Assembly (NCBI GenBank): GCA_021773635.1
Contig: JAJFJV010000021.1
Location: 62,001-126,000, forward strand
Source of the DNA: Gammaproteobacteria bacterium
Lineage (GTDB): Bacteria > Pseudomonadota > Gammaproteobacteria > HK1
DNA length: 64,000 nucleotides
Reading direction: 5' to 3'
A program made the position numbers and the translations under genes. This document shows, in pieces, positions 35,092 to 44,868 of the stretch. Numbering within the stretch: the first letter of the stretch is position 1; every line of letters begins with the position of its first letter. The notes under the pieces were generated by a model, which had not been told where the DNA came from, did not search any database, and saw only the letters and a program-made list of their open reading frames with translations.

Positions 35092-37053
35092 TTATCTCCC
35101 GACGGCGTTGATTAGATCGGCGAACAGTTGGTTGGCAGTGGAAATCACCTGGGCACTGGCCTGATAGGCCTGCTGAAAGCGCAGCAGGTTTGCCGCCTCT
35201 TCGTCCAGATTGACACCGGAACTCGCTTCCCGACGTTCGGTGACCTGGCTTAGCAGCGTGTCCTGAACCGCCACACTGATTTCAGCCTGGCGGGTGAGCG
35301 TGCCGACCTCCGTTACCAATTGCCCATAACCCTCTTCCAGGGTGCTGCTACCACCAGTCAGCACATTCGTCGTCTGGATTGCAGCGAGTAACAGCGCGTT
35401 ACGATTGTCTCCCACGCCGTTGCTGTTATCGCCGATGCTAAAAGTATCTCCGCTCCGGGGAACACCACTTACATTAAAACTGACGCCACCAAAACCGGCA
35501 AAGGTAAAGCTCTTGCCACCACTCTCGGTCGCGGGGTCATAAGCAAGCGTACCTCCCGGGCCGTTGGTGACGGTAAATCCGGGGATGCCGACGCCCAGTG
35601 CATCGGGATCGAAGCTCAGTGTGATGGTTCCACCAGAGCCGGAAAGCGGCAGATTGGTGGTATTGGTCACCGATTCTCCACCGATAGTGCCGGTACCGAG
35701 ATTCGCCACTGCAACCGCGGTACGCAGGGGAGCAGCGGCGGCAACGGTGCGTGGATCACTAACGGCAAGATTAAAAGTCCTTGCCGCTCCACGCGTAGGC
35801 TGGATGACAAAACTGTCCCCTGGCGCAATGGTCCCTGCCGTGAGCGCTCCCAGGGTGATTCCATCTACCGTCTCGGAGCCCCCTGGAAAGGTAGCGAGTG
35901 TGGTCACGCTGTTATCGGATAGCCGGGTCAAGGTGTGTGTCGCGCCATCGAAATCGAGCCGGTAATCACTGGTTGTAAGTGCGCCAATGTCGGTCACCGT
36001 GGCGGTGAACTGGGGGGGAGGAGCACCCGTGTTTTGTTGATTCGAGAGTATATTTGGAGCGGTGGCATCGATTGGCTGAAAAAAGTCACCCCCCGCCACC
36101 GCGTTCAGATCCACGCCCAGCCGATGCTGGAGATTTATCTCCACCGCCAGACCGATTGCGACCCGACCTATGGAATTTTCGGTCTGATTGAGTATCTGGT
36201 CGCGAAAATTCAGAATTCCGGCCATCTCTCCGCCAGTCAGAAAATCGCTGATGGGTATGCTGGTGCCACCGGTAGTGAGTGCCACCTCTTCACGACCCGG
36301 ATCAAAGGCGTTGCGAACCACACCGAGAGTACCCACGGTAGTACCCACCACCAGCGATTGCCCCGAACCGACGCTGACATTTAATGCGCCATCGTCTTGC
36401 ACGAGCGTGTTTACATTGAGCCGCTCCGAAAGCTGCCGCACCAATTCATCACGCTGGTCCAGCAGATCATTGGCTGGCTGACCACCGGTCGCCCCCTGGG
36501 CAACCACGATTTGCTGGTTCAAATCAGCAATCCCCTGGGCAATCGCATTTGCCTCCGCTACCACTCCGCGCAAGCGCTCATTGGTCTCTGCGCGCAGATC
36601 ACCCAACCGCGCCGCAATGGAATGGAAGCGCTGGGCAAGATTTTCTGCGTTGCCAATGAGAACCTGTCGGGAGGCCAGGGAGCTCGGGTCAGAGCCCAAT
36701 TCCTGCAGCGAGGAGAAATAGTCCTGGAGCGCCGGACTTAAACCGCCATCCGGATCCGCGAGGAGATTATCCACCTGAGCCGTGAGCTCCTGAAATACCT
36801 TGATCTGCTCACTGCCAGATGTACTTGCGCGCAGCTGCTCAGTGATGAAGCTGTCAAAGACACGACGGATGCCGACAACTTCAACGCCCTTGCCGATAAA
36901 ACCATTGCCCTGCGCCTGCGGGGTCCGGGGAGCAAAATCTACCCGTTGACGGCTGAAACCCGGGGTATTGGCATTGGAAATATTGTGCCCGGCGGTAGTC
37001 AGCCCCCTCTGGGCTGCCAGCAAACCGGATACTCCATTATCAAGAATCGACAT
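35092..37053 (-). CDS. flgK: Hook-associated protein FlgK
   Basis: 653 residues. MSILDNGVSGLLAAQRGLTTAGHNISNANTPGFSRQRVDF is the standard N-terminus; SGVNLDEEAANLLRFQQAYQASAQVISTANQLFADLINAVGR is the standard C-terminus. It joins hook and filament with FlgL. Confidence 0.96.
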   Translation of the reverse strand: MSILDNGVSGLLAAQRGLTTAGHNISNANTPGFSRQRVDFAPRTPQAQGNGFIGKGVEVVGIRRVFDSFITEQLRASTSGSEQIKVFQELTAQVDNLLADPDGGLSPALQDYFSSLQELGSDPSSLASRQVLIGNAENLAQRFHSIAARLGDLRAETNERLRGVVAEANAIAQGIADLNQQIVVAQGATGGQPANDLLDQRDELVRQLSERLNVNTLVQDDGALNVSVGSGQSLVVGTTVGTLGVVRNAFDPGREEVALTTGGTSIPISDFLTGGEMAGILNFRDQILNQTENSIGRVAIGLAVEINLQHRLGVDLNAVAGGDFFQPIDATAPNILSNQQNTGAPPPQFTATVTDIGALTTSDYRLDFDGATHTLTRLSDNSVTTLATFPGGSETVDGITLGALTAGTIAPGDSFVIQPTRGAARTFNLAVSDPRTVAAAAPLRTAVAVANLGTGTIGGESVTNTTNLPLSGSGGTITLSFDPDALGVGIPGFTVTNGPGGTLAYDPATESGGKSFTFAGFGGVSFNVSGVPRSGDTFSIGDNSNGVGDNRNALLLAAIQTTNVLTGGSSTLEEGYGQLVTEVGTLTRQAEISVAVQDTLLSQVTERREASSGVNLDEEAANLLRFQQAYQASAQVISTANQLFADLINAVGR

Positions 37054-37087
37054 GGGTGCTTCCTCGATAAAGCATTTTTAACAGACC

Positions 37088-37996
37088 CTAGTTCAGGGCC
37101 ACGCTATCGGAATACTTAATTTCAGCTATGGGCCCAGCTCCCGTGAGCGCCAGGATTTTTGCTCCGTAGGCCGGGTCGGTCGCGTATCCCGCCTGCTGCA
37201 AACCGTTGAGGTAGGCCGAGTCATCTTTGGCTCCCGCGACCACAGGCTGGTAGCGGGAAGAACCAAGAATGAAGCGGGCGTAATCATCAAAGCCCTGCGC
37301 AATAGATTCGTAGGCCCGAAAATGGCCCCGGATTTTACTGAACACACCTTGTTCATATTCCACCGTTGGCACTCCCACACGATCACCCTGCCAACGGCTG
37401 TCGGCCTTGATGCCGAAGAAGTTAAAACTGGGTCGCCCCGTGGCATCGTGGATAACGGCCTTTCCCCAGCCGGTCTCCAACGCCGCCTGGGCCACGAGCA
37501 CCCGTGGCTCGACGCCAATAGCACGGGCCGCGCGCTCCGCGTGGGGCAAGACGGCACTGACAAAGGACTCCGGGGTAGCAAACAGTGCTGCATGCCGCCC
37601 GACCAACCCTGGCTGTTCACTTGGTGGCGGCGTGGATGATCTGGCTACAGGCCCATTAGCTGCCTCGCTACCAGGCGTTACCGGCATGCGGATACCCGAG
37701 GCATCCTGCAATTGCCGCTCCAGGATCTGGCTGAGCCCAATCCCCTTGCCCGCTGCCATTTGCAGACTGATCTGGTTGTCGAAGAGGTCGCGATACAACG
37801 CGCCCTGGTCACCGCCAAAAATCGGGTCGCCCGGGGTAGCGGCACGCATACTCTTTAGCATCATCTGCAGGAACAGAGCCTCGAACTGGCGAGCAACCTC
37901 TTTCACTGCCTGTGGAGATTGCGCCCGCGCATCGGCCCGCAAGCTGGCGAAGGCCGAGAAATCCGTATAGCTATCAAGGGCGGCTGGAGTACTCAT
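37088..37996 (-). CDS. flgJ: Flagellar rod-cap and muramidase FlgJ
   Basis: 302 residues from the ATG at 37996 (GGGG 5 bases before; the frame runs to 38023). The N-terminal rod-cap domain has VARQFEALFLQMMLKSMRAATPGDPIFGG; the C-terminal glucosaminidase domain has VLVAQAALETGWGKAV with the likely catalytic Glu. This is the two-domain form that drills the cell wall for the rod. Confidence 0.95.
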   Translation of the reverse strand: MSTPAALDSYTDFSAFASLRADARAQSPQAVKEVARQFEALFLQMMLKSMRAATPGDPIFGGDQGALYRDLFDNQISLQMAAGKGIGLSQILERQLQDASGIRMPVTPGSEAANGPVARSSTPPPSEQPGLVGRHAALFATPESFVSAVLPHAERAARAIGVEPRVLVAQAALETGWGKAVIHDATGRPSFNFFGIKADSRWQGDRVGVPTVEYEQGVFSKIRGHFRAYESIAQGFDDYARFILGSSRYQPVVAGAKDDSAYLNGLQQAGYATDPAYGAKILALTGAGPIAEIKYSDSVALN

Positions 37997-38074
37997 AAGC
38001 GCCCCGCCAATACGTGAATACACAGGATGCCCACAGCTAATGTATTTTCTATATATTCTCTATATAACATTGTT

Positions 38075-39190
38075 TTATATCACTATTAGCTGGGCCTGTA
38101 GTGCGCCGGCCTCCTTTAGCGCCTCCAGGATTGCCACCAGATCACCCGGCGCCGCACCCACCTGATTGATGGCCCTGACGATCTCGTCGAGGGCAATCCC
38201 CGGGGTGAACAGGAACATGCGATTATTCTCTTCACTGACCTCAATGCGGGAGTTCGGCACGACCACCGTCTGTCCGCCCGCCAGGGGCGCGGGCTGACTC
38301 ACCCCGGTGACATTACTGATGGTGACTGACAGGCTACCGTGGGTCACCGCCGCCGCCGTTACCCGTACATGGCGTCCGATCACCACCGTCCCGGTACGGG
38401 AATTAACAATCACCTTGGCAGATCCTTCTCCGGGTTCCAGCGATACATTTTCCACCAGTGAAACAAAGCCGACGCGCTGCCCCAAATTACGCGGGGCGTT
38501 GACCCGCACGGAAATGGCATCGGTGGCCAAGGCAGCGCCCTCACCGATGGCCAGGTTGATTGCGTCTGCCAGACGTTTGGAGGTGGTGAAATCCGGGCGA
38601 TGCAGATTCCACACCAGATAATCACCCTGACCAAAAAGAGTCGGCGCAGGACGTTCCACGCTGGCACCGTTGGGAATACGACCCACGGTAGGGATGTTGA
38701 CCGTGATGCGGTTGCCATCCTCCGTGGCGGCACCAAAGCCACCGACCACCAAATTACCCTGGGCAATGGCATAGACACGCCCATCGGCGCCCTTGAGCGG
38801 TGACATGATGAGGGTGCCACCACGCAGGCTTTTGGCGTTGCCGATGGTAGAGACAGTAACGTCGATGTTCTGCCCGGTTTTCGCAAAGGGCGGCAAGGTG
38901 GCATGGAGGGTAACGGCGGCAACATTTTTCAGCTGGGGGCTGACATTTGCCGGCAAGCTGATGCCGTAGCGATTAAGCATGCTCTTCAGGCTTTGCACCG
39001 TGAACGGGGTCTGGCCGGTCTGGTCACCGGTGCCGTTGAGCCCAACCACAAGCCCGTAGCCCGCCAACTGGTTGTCGCGCACGCCAGCTATAGCGGCAAT
39101 ATCCTTGACTCGCTCGGCCTGCGCCGTGCCCGTCGCCAGCAGAAGAAAAATTGCGGTGGCGGTACTAAGAATTTTGACCCTGGTCATCAT
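38075..39190 (-). CDS. flgI: Flagellar P-ring protein FlgI
   Basis: 371 residues with a Sec signal peptide ([19 protein letters not shown]) and the family run [32 protein letters not shown]. The C-terminus [23 protein letters not shown] is also typical. It starts after a 322-bp gap that contains a palindrome array and its own sigma-54 promoter. Confidence 0.96.
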   Translation of the reverse strand: MMTRVKILSTATAIFLLLATGTAQAERVKDIAAIAGVRDNQLAGYGLVVGLNGTGDQTGQTPFTVQSLKSMLNRYGISLPANVSPQLKNVAAVTLHATLPPFAKTGQNIDVTVSTIGNAKSLRGGTLIMSPLKGADGRVYAIAQGNLVVGGFGAATEDGNRITVNIPTVGRIPNGASVERPAPTLFGQGDYLVWNLHRPDFTTSKRLADAINLAIGEGAALATDAISVRVNAPRNLGQRVGFVSLVENVSLEPGEGSAKVIVNSRTGTVVIGRHVRVTAAAVTHGSLSVTISNVTGVSQPAPLAGGQTVVVPNSRIEVSEENNRMFLFTPGIALDEIVRAINQVGAAPGDLVAILEALKEAGALQAQLIVI

Positions 39191-39225
39191 GTTGCGCTCT
39201 CACAAGAGGATTTACCCATCTTCAC

Positions 39226-39242
39226 TGCAACTATCGGGCCAA
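39226..39242 (-). promoter_or_regulatory. Sigma-54 promoter of flgI
   Basis: The minus strand reads TTGGCCCGATAGTTGCA, one base from the consensus TTGGCACG-N4-TTGCA, with GG and GC 10 bases apart. The predicted start leaves a leader of about 25 bases. It suggests flgIJKL can be transcribed apart from flgB-H. Confidence 0.8.
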
Positions 39243-39262
39243 GCGCCGCTCCCGCATATTTT

Positions 39263-39346
39263 GTGCATGGATGCACTTATGCTGCGGGGGCATGGATGCC
39301 CAGGAGCAGCGCTTGTACATGGATATACTTTTATCCACGGATGGAT
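39263..39346. repeat. Tandem array of four short palindromes (core CATGGATG)
   Basis: GTGCATGGATGCAC at 39263, GGGCATGGATGCCC at 39288, GTACATGGATATAC at 39315 and ATCCACGGATGGAT at 39333 each fold on themselves; the arms change but the ATGGAT core is kept in the first three. Spacing is 18-27 bases. It resembles REP/BIME-like arrays seen in other gammaproteobacteria. Confidence 0.75.
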
Positions 39347-39406
39347 TTATGTCGCGAAGGGCAGGACGCCCGGGAGCGGCCCGGGTTTGGAATGGATTTT
39401 GCGTAG

Positions 39407-39423
39407 GGCGGACCGTGTCCGCC
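39407..39423. repeat. Inverted repeat, REP-like
   Basis: GGCGGAC and GTCCGCC form a perfect 7-bp stem with a 3-base loop, in the context GTAGGGCGGACCGTGTCC, a form common in dispersed intergenic repeats. It lies between flgH and the palindrome array. Confidence 0.6.
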
Positions 39424-39512
39424 TTGGTGCCTCGCCCCACGGAGAGTCCGGGGTAAAGCGTGTACCCAGTGCTAAAGGTGGGCACGACCCGCACCGATTG
39501 GGAACAAAGCGA

Positions 39513-40226
39513 CTAGAACGGCATCAGTGCCCCGATGAAGAACTTGGCCAACCAGCCAACTGCATTGCTGTCGGCCAGCGCGCCCTCCCCCGCGTAGATG
39601 ATACGGGCATTGGCAACCCGTGGAGAGGCCACGCTGTTGTTGGCATCGATATCAGCGGCCCGCACGATGCCGGAAAAACGAATGTGCTCGTGGCCCTGAT
39701 TCAGGGTCAGGATCTTTTCCCCCTGAACCACCAGGTTGCCATTGGGCAGCACCTCGGCCACGGTGACGGTAATTTCGCCGGTCAATGCATTGCTCTGCAC
39801 ACTCTCGGCCTCCCCGTCAAAGGCATGGTTGGAACTCAGACTGGAGCTCAGATTATTTTTTTTGGTGCTGGCAAGCGGCACAACACCCGGCAGATCGAAT
39901 TCCGGACTGGAACCCAGAATGGTGGGGTTAGTCACCGTGGTAGTGTTGGTTTTGGTGAAATCCGTCTCCGCCGTCTTGGAGGCATCGGTGCTCTCATTGA
40001 GGATGATAGTCAGCATATCCCCCACCAATCTGGCCCGTTGATCCTCAAATAACGGAGCCGAGTAGCCAGCCTGATAAATGGCCCCATTGCGTGACTCCAA
40101 TGGTGGCATGGCGCTGGGACGCACAACGGAAAAGGCGGGATCCCGCGTCGGAGCAGACTGACATCCCACAAGTCCAACGAGGCATAGCGGCAGTAACAAT
40201 GCCTTTGTTTTAGCTAAATAAGACAT
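39513..40226 (-). CDS. flgH: Flagellar L-ring lipoprotein FlgH
   Basis: 237 residues with a lipoprotein signal ending LVGLVGC (lipobox). It has the FlgH body GAIYQAGYSAPLFEDQRARLVGDMLTIILNESTDASKTAETDFTK and NSVASPRVANARIIYAGEGALADSNAVGWLAKFF. It is the outer-membrane bushing of the rod. Confidence 0.96.
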   Translation of the reverse strand: MSYLAKTKALLLPLCLVGLVGCQSAPTRDPAFSVVRPSAMPPLESRNGAIYQAGYSAPLFEDQRARLVGDMLTIILNESTDASKTAETDFTKTNTTTVTNPTILGSSPEFDLPGVVPLASTKKNNLSSSLSSNHAFDGEAESVQSNALTGEITVTVAEVLPNGNLVVQGEKILTLNQGHEHIRFSGIVRAADIDANNSVASPRVANARIIYAGEGALADSNAVGWLAKFFIGALMPF

Positions 40227-40252
40227 CTCATTAACCCCGGTTATTCATAGAC

Positions 40253-41038
40253 TTACAAGTTATTACTTACAAACTGCAACATCTGATCGGTGGTGGCGAT
40301 TGCCTTGGAGTTCATCTCGTAGGCACGCTGGGTCTCAATCATGTTGACCAGCTCCTCCACCACGTTGACATTGGAACTCTCCAGGGCACCCTGGACCAGG
40401 GTGCCAATGCCCGTTTGTCCGGGCGTACCGGTTTGCGGGGAACCACTGGCGGCGGTCTCTACAAACAGATTATTGCCACGTGGCTCGAGCCCGGTGGGAT
40501 TGATGAAGTCCGCAAGTTGGAGCGTGCCGATCTGGGTGGGTGCCGTACTGCCCGCCACCAGCGCCGATACCACGCCATCAGAGCCAACTGTCAAGCTCAG
40601 GGTATTGGCTGGCACAGTGATACTCGGGGTCAGACTCAGCCCCTCGGAATTAACAATGCCGCCGGCATTATCCAGTTGAAAACTTCCATCCCGGGTATAG
40701 GCAAAGGTGCCGTCGGTCTGAAGGATTTGGAAGAACCCGCGCCCCTGAATTGCAAGATCCAGGGAATTTTCCGTTTGCGTGATGTTGCCCTGACTGAAAA
40801 GTTTCTCGGTAGCCACCGTGCGCACCCCCGTACCGAGCATCAACCCGGAGGGGAGTTGTGAATTCTGGGTGGATTGGGCGCCTGGCTGACGGATATTCTG
40901 GTAGAGCAGGTCGGCAAACACGCCGCGATCCCGCTTGAAACCCATGGTGTTTACATTGGCCAGATTATTGGCCACCAGCGCCATGCGTGTCTGCTGAGCG
41001 TCCAGTCCGGTTTTTGCTATCGAAAGTGCTCGGTCCAT
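40253..41038 (-). CDS. flgG: Flagellar distal rod protein FlgG
   Basis: 261 residues from the ATG at 41038 (AGGGGAT upstream); the frame extends to 41119 through the end of flgF without support. It has [47 protein letters not shown] and the C-terminal [26 protein letters not shown]. The family length is 260-262, which supports this start. Confidence 0.96.
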   Translation of the reverse strand: MDRALSIAKTGLDAQQTRMALVANNLANVNTMGFKRDRGVFADLLYQNIRQPGAQSTQNSQLPSGLMLGTGVRTVATEKLFSQGNITQTENSLDLAIQGRGFFQILQTDGTFAYTRDGSFQLDNAGGIVNSEGLSLTPSITVPANTLSLTVGSDGVVSALVAGSTAPTQIGTLQLADFINPTGLEPRGNNLFVETAASGSPQTGTPGQTGIGTLVQGALESSNVNVVEELVNMIETQRAYEMNSKAIATTDQMLQFVSNNL

Positions 41039-41069
41039 TTTTTCTATCCCCTGTCTCAGTACTTGCCGG

Positions 41070-41810
41070 CTACGAGATCCGCATAATCTGGGTGGTGACT
41101 TCGGCGTTTTCCTCGGCAATGCGCATCATCTTGACCTGTAACTCGAATTTCCGCGCCAGGTCGATCATTTTGACCATGGCCTCAACACCGTTGACATTAC
41201 TGGCCTCCAGGGCGCCAGAAACCAGGCGCACCTCGGCATCGGGCTCCAGTGGTTTTGCATCCGGGATGTGAAGCAGCCCATCCACCCCTTTGACGAGTTG
41301 TTCCAGTGGCGGCCGTACCAACTTAATCCGATCGACCTCCGCCAGGGCCTTTGCCGCTTGTCCCAGGGGACGCACGCTGATGGTGCCATCAGCACCCACT
41401 TCCACCTTTTCTGCAGGTGGAATAGCGATAGGACCCCCATTGCCCAGCACCAGCTGACCGGCTCCAGTCTCCAGCAAGCCACTACTGGTCAGGCGAAAAT
41501 TGCCGGCGCGGGTATAGGCCTCACCACCATCAGGAGTCTGAATGGCGATAAAGCCATCGCCTTTGACGGCCATGTCCAAATCCCGCCCGGTGATCTGGAT
41601 AGCGCCAGGACTCAGGTTCACGCCCGGCCGCTCGCTCATGGCATAGACTCGGGATGGCAAACCCTGGCCAAACAGCGGCTGGCTGCGAAACTGATTAAGG
41701 TCCGCACGAAAACCTGTGGTGCTGACATTGGCCAGGTTATGACTGTTCGCCGCCTGTGCAACCATCACCTGTTGGGCGCCGGTCATTGCGACATAGAGCA
41801 TGTGATCCAT
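41070..41810 (-). CDS. flgF: Flagellar proximal rod protein FlgF
   Basis: 246 residues: [43 protein letters not shown] at the start and [28 protein letters not shown] near the end. It is a standard proximal rod protein between flgE and flgG. Confidence 0.95.
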   Translation of the reverse strand: MDHMLYVAMTGAQQVMVAQAANSHNLANVSTTGFRADLNQFRSQPLFGQGLPSRVYAMSERPGVNLSPGAIQITGRDLDMAVKGDGFIAIQTPDGGEAYTRAGNFRLTSSGLLETGAGQLVLGNGGPIAIPPAEKVEVGADGTISVRPLGQAAKALAEVDRIKLVRPPLEQLVKGVDGLLHIPDAKPLEPDAEVRLVSGALEASNVNGVEAMVKMIDLARKFELQVKMMRIAEENAEVTTQIMRIS

Positions 41811-41861
41811 GGCTATCTTCCTGCTGTCTTTATTTCCGGAACCCGTACACCATCATTCCGG

Positions 41862-43070
41862 TTAGCGGATATTGATGATGGTCTGGGTGACCTCATCCTC
41901 GGCACGAATCATCTGCGCATTGGCCTGAAAGTTACGCTGGGCGACGATCATATTGACCAGTTGCTCGGCGAGATCGACGTTCGATTCCTCCAAGGCACCA
42001 GACTGCAATACCCCTAGGCTGGCCGTTCCTGGCGCGCCCACCAGCGCGGTACCAGAGCCATTGGTTTCTGCCCACGCGGAGTCGCCAAGCGCCTGTAGCC
42101 CCTGGGGATTACTGAAATTCGCGAGCACCACCTGTCCCTGAGCCGTAGCCTGACCATTGGTAAAACGGGCTAACACAATCCCGTTCTCATCGATATCGAT
42201 ACCACTCAGCCGACCCGTGGTAAAACCATCCTGCACCAGCGCATTAATGCCGAACTCAGCGCCAAACTGGGTACTGCCGGCATAGTCAAAAGACAAGCTA
42301 AAGGCCGCCGCTCCGGTGGTCGGCGTATAGGCGCCATGGGTAGTGGGAGAGCCGCCCGTCAGCACACCGGCATTACTGAAGGTAAGGGTTTGGGCCGCAA
42401 GGGTCTGGGTATTGTCTCCATCGACACGCAGATGAGTGTCCCAGGTGTTTACGCCGGTTTTCCTGTAAAACAGCGTGGCCAGATGCTCCTGTCCCAGTGA
42501 ATCAAACACTGTGGTGGAAACCGAGTTATTGAAAGTATTGGGGTCGGCAGGATTAAAAGCGCCCGCAGGAATGCTCGCCCCGGCATCCAGGTTGATGCCT
42601 ACCTGGGCCGTGGTGCTGGCCTGAGGCGGAATATTTGCGGAATTAAATTGCAGAGGTCCCAGGGCCCCGGTAATCACACCCGCGCTGGCTCCAAAGGCCA
42701 AAAGACGCTGTCCCGAGGCATTCACCACGGAGCCATTTTTATCCACGCCAAAGGTCCCTGCGCGGGAGTAGAGGCGACTGCCCGCCGGATCTTCCAGGGC
42801 AAAAAAACCCTGCCCATTGATAGCAAGGTCCAGACTGTTGTCGGTAAAGGCCACGTTGCCCTGATTAAATTGTTGGGAAACGGCAGCAATTTGCACACCC
42901 TGGCCAATGGCATTCTGACTGGTGCCGAGGCTTGAAGCGGCAAAGAGATCGGAAAACTGTGCCCGCGATGCCTTGAATCCGGTGGTGTTTGCATTGGCAA
43001 TATTGTTGCCGGTTGCGTCCAGATCCGCGGTTGCGGCACGAATTCCACTCACTGCTATTCTGAAAGCCAT
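41862..43070 (-). CDS. flgE: Flagellar hook protein FlgE
   Basis: 402 residues with the rod/hook N-terminus (AFRIAVSGIRAATADLDATGNNIANANTTGFKASRAQFSDLFA), a central surface domain and the C-terminal ESNVDLAEQLVNMIVAQRNFQANAQMIRAEDEVTQTIINIR. It is preceded by flgD. Confidence 0.96.
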   Translation of the reverse strand: MAFRIAVSGIRAATADLDATGNNIANANTTGFKASRAQFSDLFAASSLGTSQNAIGQGVQIAAVSQQFNQGNVAFTDNSLDLAINGQGFFALEDPAGSRLYSRAGTFGVDKNGSVVNASGQRLLAFGASAGVITGALGPLQFNSANIPPQASTTAQVGINLDAGASIPAGAFNPADPNTFNNSVSTTVFDSLGQEHLATLFYRKTGVNTWDTHLRVDGDNTQTLAAQTLTFSNAGVLTGGSPTTHGAYTPTTGAAAFSLSFDYAGSTQFGAEFGINALVQDGFTTGRLSGIDIDENGIVLARFTNGQATAQGQVVLANFSNPQGLQALGDSAWAETNGSGTALVGAPGTASLGVLQSGALEESNVDLAEQLVNMIVAQRNFQANAQMIRAEDEVTQTIINIR

Positions 43071-43096
43071 GGTCTATTCTCCTCGTTTAGTCGTAC

Positions 43097-43777
43097 TTAC
43101 AGCAGTTCCCGCACTTGATTCATAGCGACAGTACCCAAACCCTGCAGATTGAGGCTCACGCCCTCAGCACCACTCCCCAGAGTGACGCTTTCTACCCGTG
43201 ACACCATCAATGCCGGTAATGCCTGTATTTCGTCGTCGATGACGGCCTGGGCCTGAACACGATAGCTCCCAGCTGGTGCCGAGGCCCCCTGTTCATCCAG
43301 ACCATCCCAGCTGAAATGACTCAATCCGGCCGGCTGCGGACCCAGGTCGAGACGCCGCACCAATTGCCCTGCGGTATTAAATATGCTGACGCTGAGTTGC
43401 CCGGTCGCGCTCGCAAGTTCCGTTGCACCACGCAGGCTCCTGCCCGTCTCCAGCACCCCCTGGTTCCCTGCAACGAGGATCTCCCGTCCTACCAGCGTCG
43501 AAGCCTGCAAGGCCTGGCTGGACTGCCACGAGTTCGCGAGACCATTGAGCGACTGTTCCATGCGCTGGATGCCATCCACGGTAGAGAATTGGGCCACCTG
43601 ACTCATAAATTCATTGCTCTCCAGGGGTTTCAGAGGGTCCTGGTTTTGCAACTGGGCCACCATCAATGCAAAAAATTCGTTCTGGCCGAGCTCTGTATTG
43701 CGAGCCTTGCTGGTTTCCGGCTGCTGAATTCCGATACCTTCAAAGCCCGGGGGCAATACTTTGGGTAATTCGCTCAT
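43097..43777 (-). CDS. flgD: Flagellar hook cap protein FlgD
   Basis: 226 residues: LGQNEFFALMVAQLQNQDPLKPLESNEFMSQVAQFSTVDGIQRMEQSL at the N-terminus and a FlgD Ig-like domain with FSWDGLDEQGASAPAGSYRVQAQA. It caps the growing hook. Confidence 0.96.
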   Translation of the reverse strand: MSELPKVLPPGFEGIGIQQPETSKARNTELGQNEFFALMVAQLQNQDPLKPLESNEFMSQVAQFSTVDGIQRMEQSLNGLANSWQSSQALQASTLVGREILVAGNQGVLETGRSLRGATELASATGQLSVSIFNTAGQLVRRLDLGPQPAGLSHFSWDGLDEQGASAPAGSYRVQAQAVIDDEIQALPALMVSRVESVTLGSGAEGVSLNLQGLGTVAMNQVRELL

Positions 43778-43786
43778 CTCAAACTC

Positions 43787-44203
43787 CTAGCGCCCCATGG
43801 ACAGGGTGCGCAGCAACATCTGCTTCGACGCATTGATGACTTCCACATTGCTCTGGTAGCTGCGTGAAGCAGAAATCATATTGGCCATTTCCTCCACCAC
43901 ATTAACGTTGGAGCGGAAGATGTAGCCCTCGGCATCCGCCGATGGATGGGCGGGCTGGTATTCCTTTGGCAAGGGCGCCTGACTTTCCACGATGCCCTTG
44001 ACCTGCACGCCCACAGTAGCCGTCGAAGCACTGCGAGCCCCCGCAAGGGCGGCAGCAAATACCGGATGCCGTGCCCGATACGTAGTCCCGACGCTACTAC
44101 TGACGCTATCGGCATTTGCGAGATTACTGGCGGTTACATTGAGCCGCAGAGCCTGGGCACTGAGCCCGGAACCGGCGATATCAAACACGCTGAACAGTGA
44201 CAT
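43787..44203 (-). CDS. flgC: Flagellar proximal rod protein FlgC
   Basis: 138 residues: FDIAGSGLSAQALRLNVTASNLANADSVSS at the start, [45 protein letters not shown] at the end. It starts 2 bases after the flgB stop. Confidence 0.96.
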   Translation of the reverse strand: MSLFSVFDIAGSGLSAQALRLNVTASNLANADSVSSSVGTTYRARHPVFAAALAGARSASTATVGVQVKGIVESQAPLPKEYQPAHPSADAEGYIFRSNVNVVEEMANMISASRSYQSNVEVINASKQMLLRTLSMGR

Positions 44204-44205
44204 CT

Positions 44206-44613
44206 CTACTCACCCCTGATTGCAGTTAACAAGGTTCTGGCACGGCCCTCAACGAAACGCAGGCTGGCCTGGTAACGCAGGGCATTGTCGGTAAAGGCCG
44301 CTTGCTCCACCTGAGTCTCCACGGTGTTGCCATCAAGAGAGGGCTGCATCGGATTGCGATAGCGAAGCGGAAAGCCCCCGGCACCACTCTCGAGCGACTT
44401 AAGGTGACCGGCGGAACTACGCTTTAGCTGCACTGGTGGCAAACCCCGACGTCCCTGCTCGGTGGCCAGAACCTGCGAAAAATCGATATCCCGCGCCTTG
44501 TATCCCGGGGTATCCGCATTGGCAAGATTGGCGGCGAGCACCTCGGCACGCTGGCTTCTCAGCATCATTGCCTGAGCGTGTACTCCATATAATTTGTCTG
44601 TTGCGAGTGGCAC
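44206..44613 (-). CDS. flgB: Flagellar proximal rod protein FlgB
   Basis: I take a GTG at 44613 with GGAGG 8 bases upstream, giving 135 residues that start with PLATDKLYGVHAQAMMLRSQRAEVLAANLANADTPGYKARDIDF, the normal FlgB N-terminus. The frame extends to 44679, but that stretch contains the sigma-54 promoter and would add non-family sequence. First gene of the flgB-L operon. Confidence 0.95.
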   Translation of the reverse strand: MPLATDKLYGVHAQAMMLRSQRAEVLAANLANADTPGYKARDIDFSQVLATEQGRRGLPPVQLKRSSAGHLKSLESGAGGFPLRYRNPMQPSLDGNTVETQVEQAAFTDNALRYQASLRFVEGRARTLLTAIRGE

Positions 44614-44648
44614 CGATACAGCCTCCAGATATTTCCTGGAGATGTAAT

Positions 44649-44665
44649 AGCAGAAATCGTGCCAA
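44649..44665 (-). promoter_or_regulatory. Sigma-54 promoter of flgB operon
   Basis: The minus strand reads TTGGCACGATTTCTGCTA; the -24 box is perfect and GG and GC are 10 bases apart. The predicted start is about 25 bases before the flgB GTG. Confidence 0.88.
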
Positions 44666-44852
44666 TAGCAAAAGCCCAACTAAAAGGCCGTTGTCGGGGC
44701 TGACCGGGTGGAGGGATGCAAAAAATGGGGGCAAGCTCCTGCCCCGGGCGGCAAACGGCTGCCACGTTGCATGGACGCCAAATGGTGCCCCGAATCCGGG
44801 TAAAGCCAGGATATTCCTCACCAGCTTATGTAGCCGCTGTAGAGAACACCGC
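44666..44852. other. Core of the flgB/flgA divergent control region
   Basis: It lies between the two back-to-back sigma-54 promoters. It holds a GC-rich hairpin (GGGGGCAAGCTCCTGCCCC at 44725-44743 approximately) and must contain any FleR or FleQ binding site. In Vibrio and Shewanella cheV and cheR lie at this junction; no trace of either is seen. Confidence 0.6.
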
Positions 44853-44868
44853 TGGCACGTCTCGTGCA
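44853..44868 (+). promoter_or_regulatory. Sigma-54 promoter of flgA
   Basis: The plus strand reads CTGGCACGTCTCGTGCA with GG and GC 10 bases apart; one mismatch in the -12 box. The predicted start near 44879 is 25 bases before flgA. Confidence 0.82.

Larger units (their letters stand above)
39191..39512. other. Intergenic region between flgI and flgH (322 bp)
   Basis: It contains the flgI sigma-54 promoter, the four-palindrome array, a CCCGGG-rich inverted pair (around 39369-39386) and the GGCGGAC inverted repeat. Reading frames here (for example 39231-39494 minus) are built from the repeats and have no support as genes. Confidence 0.7.
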
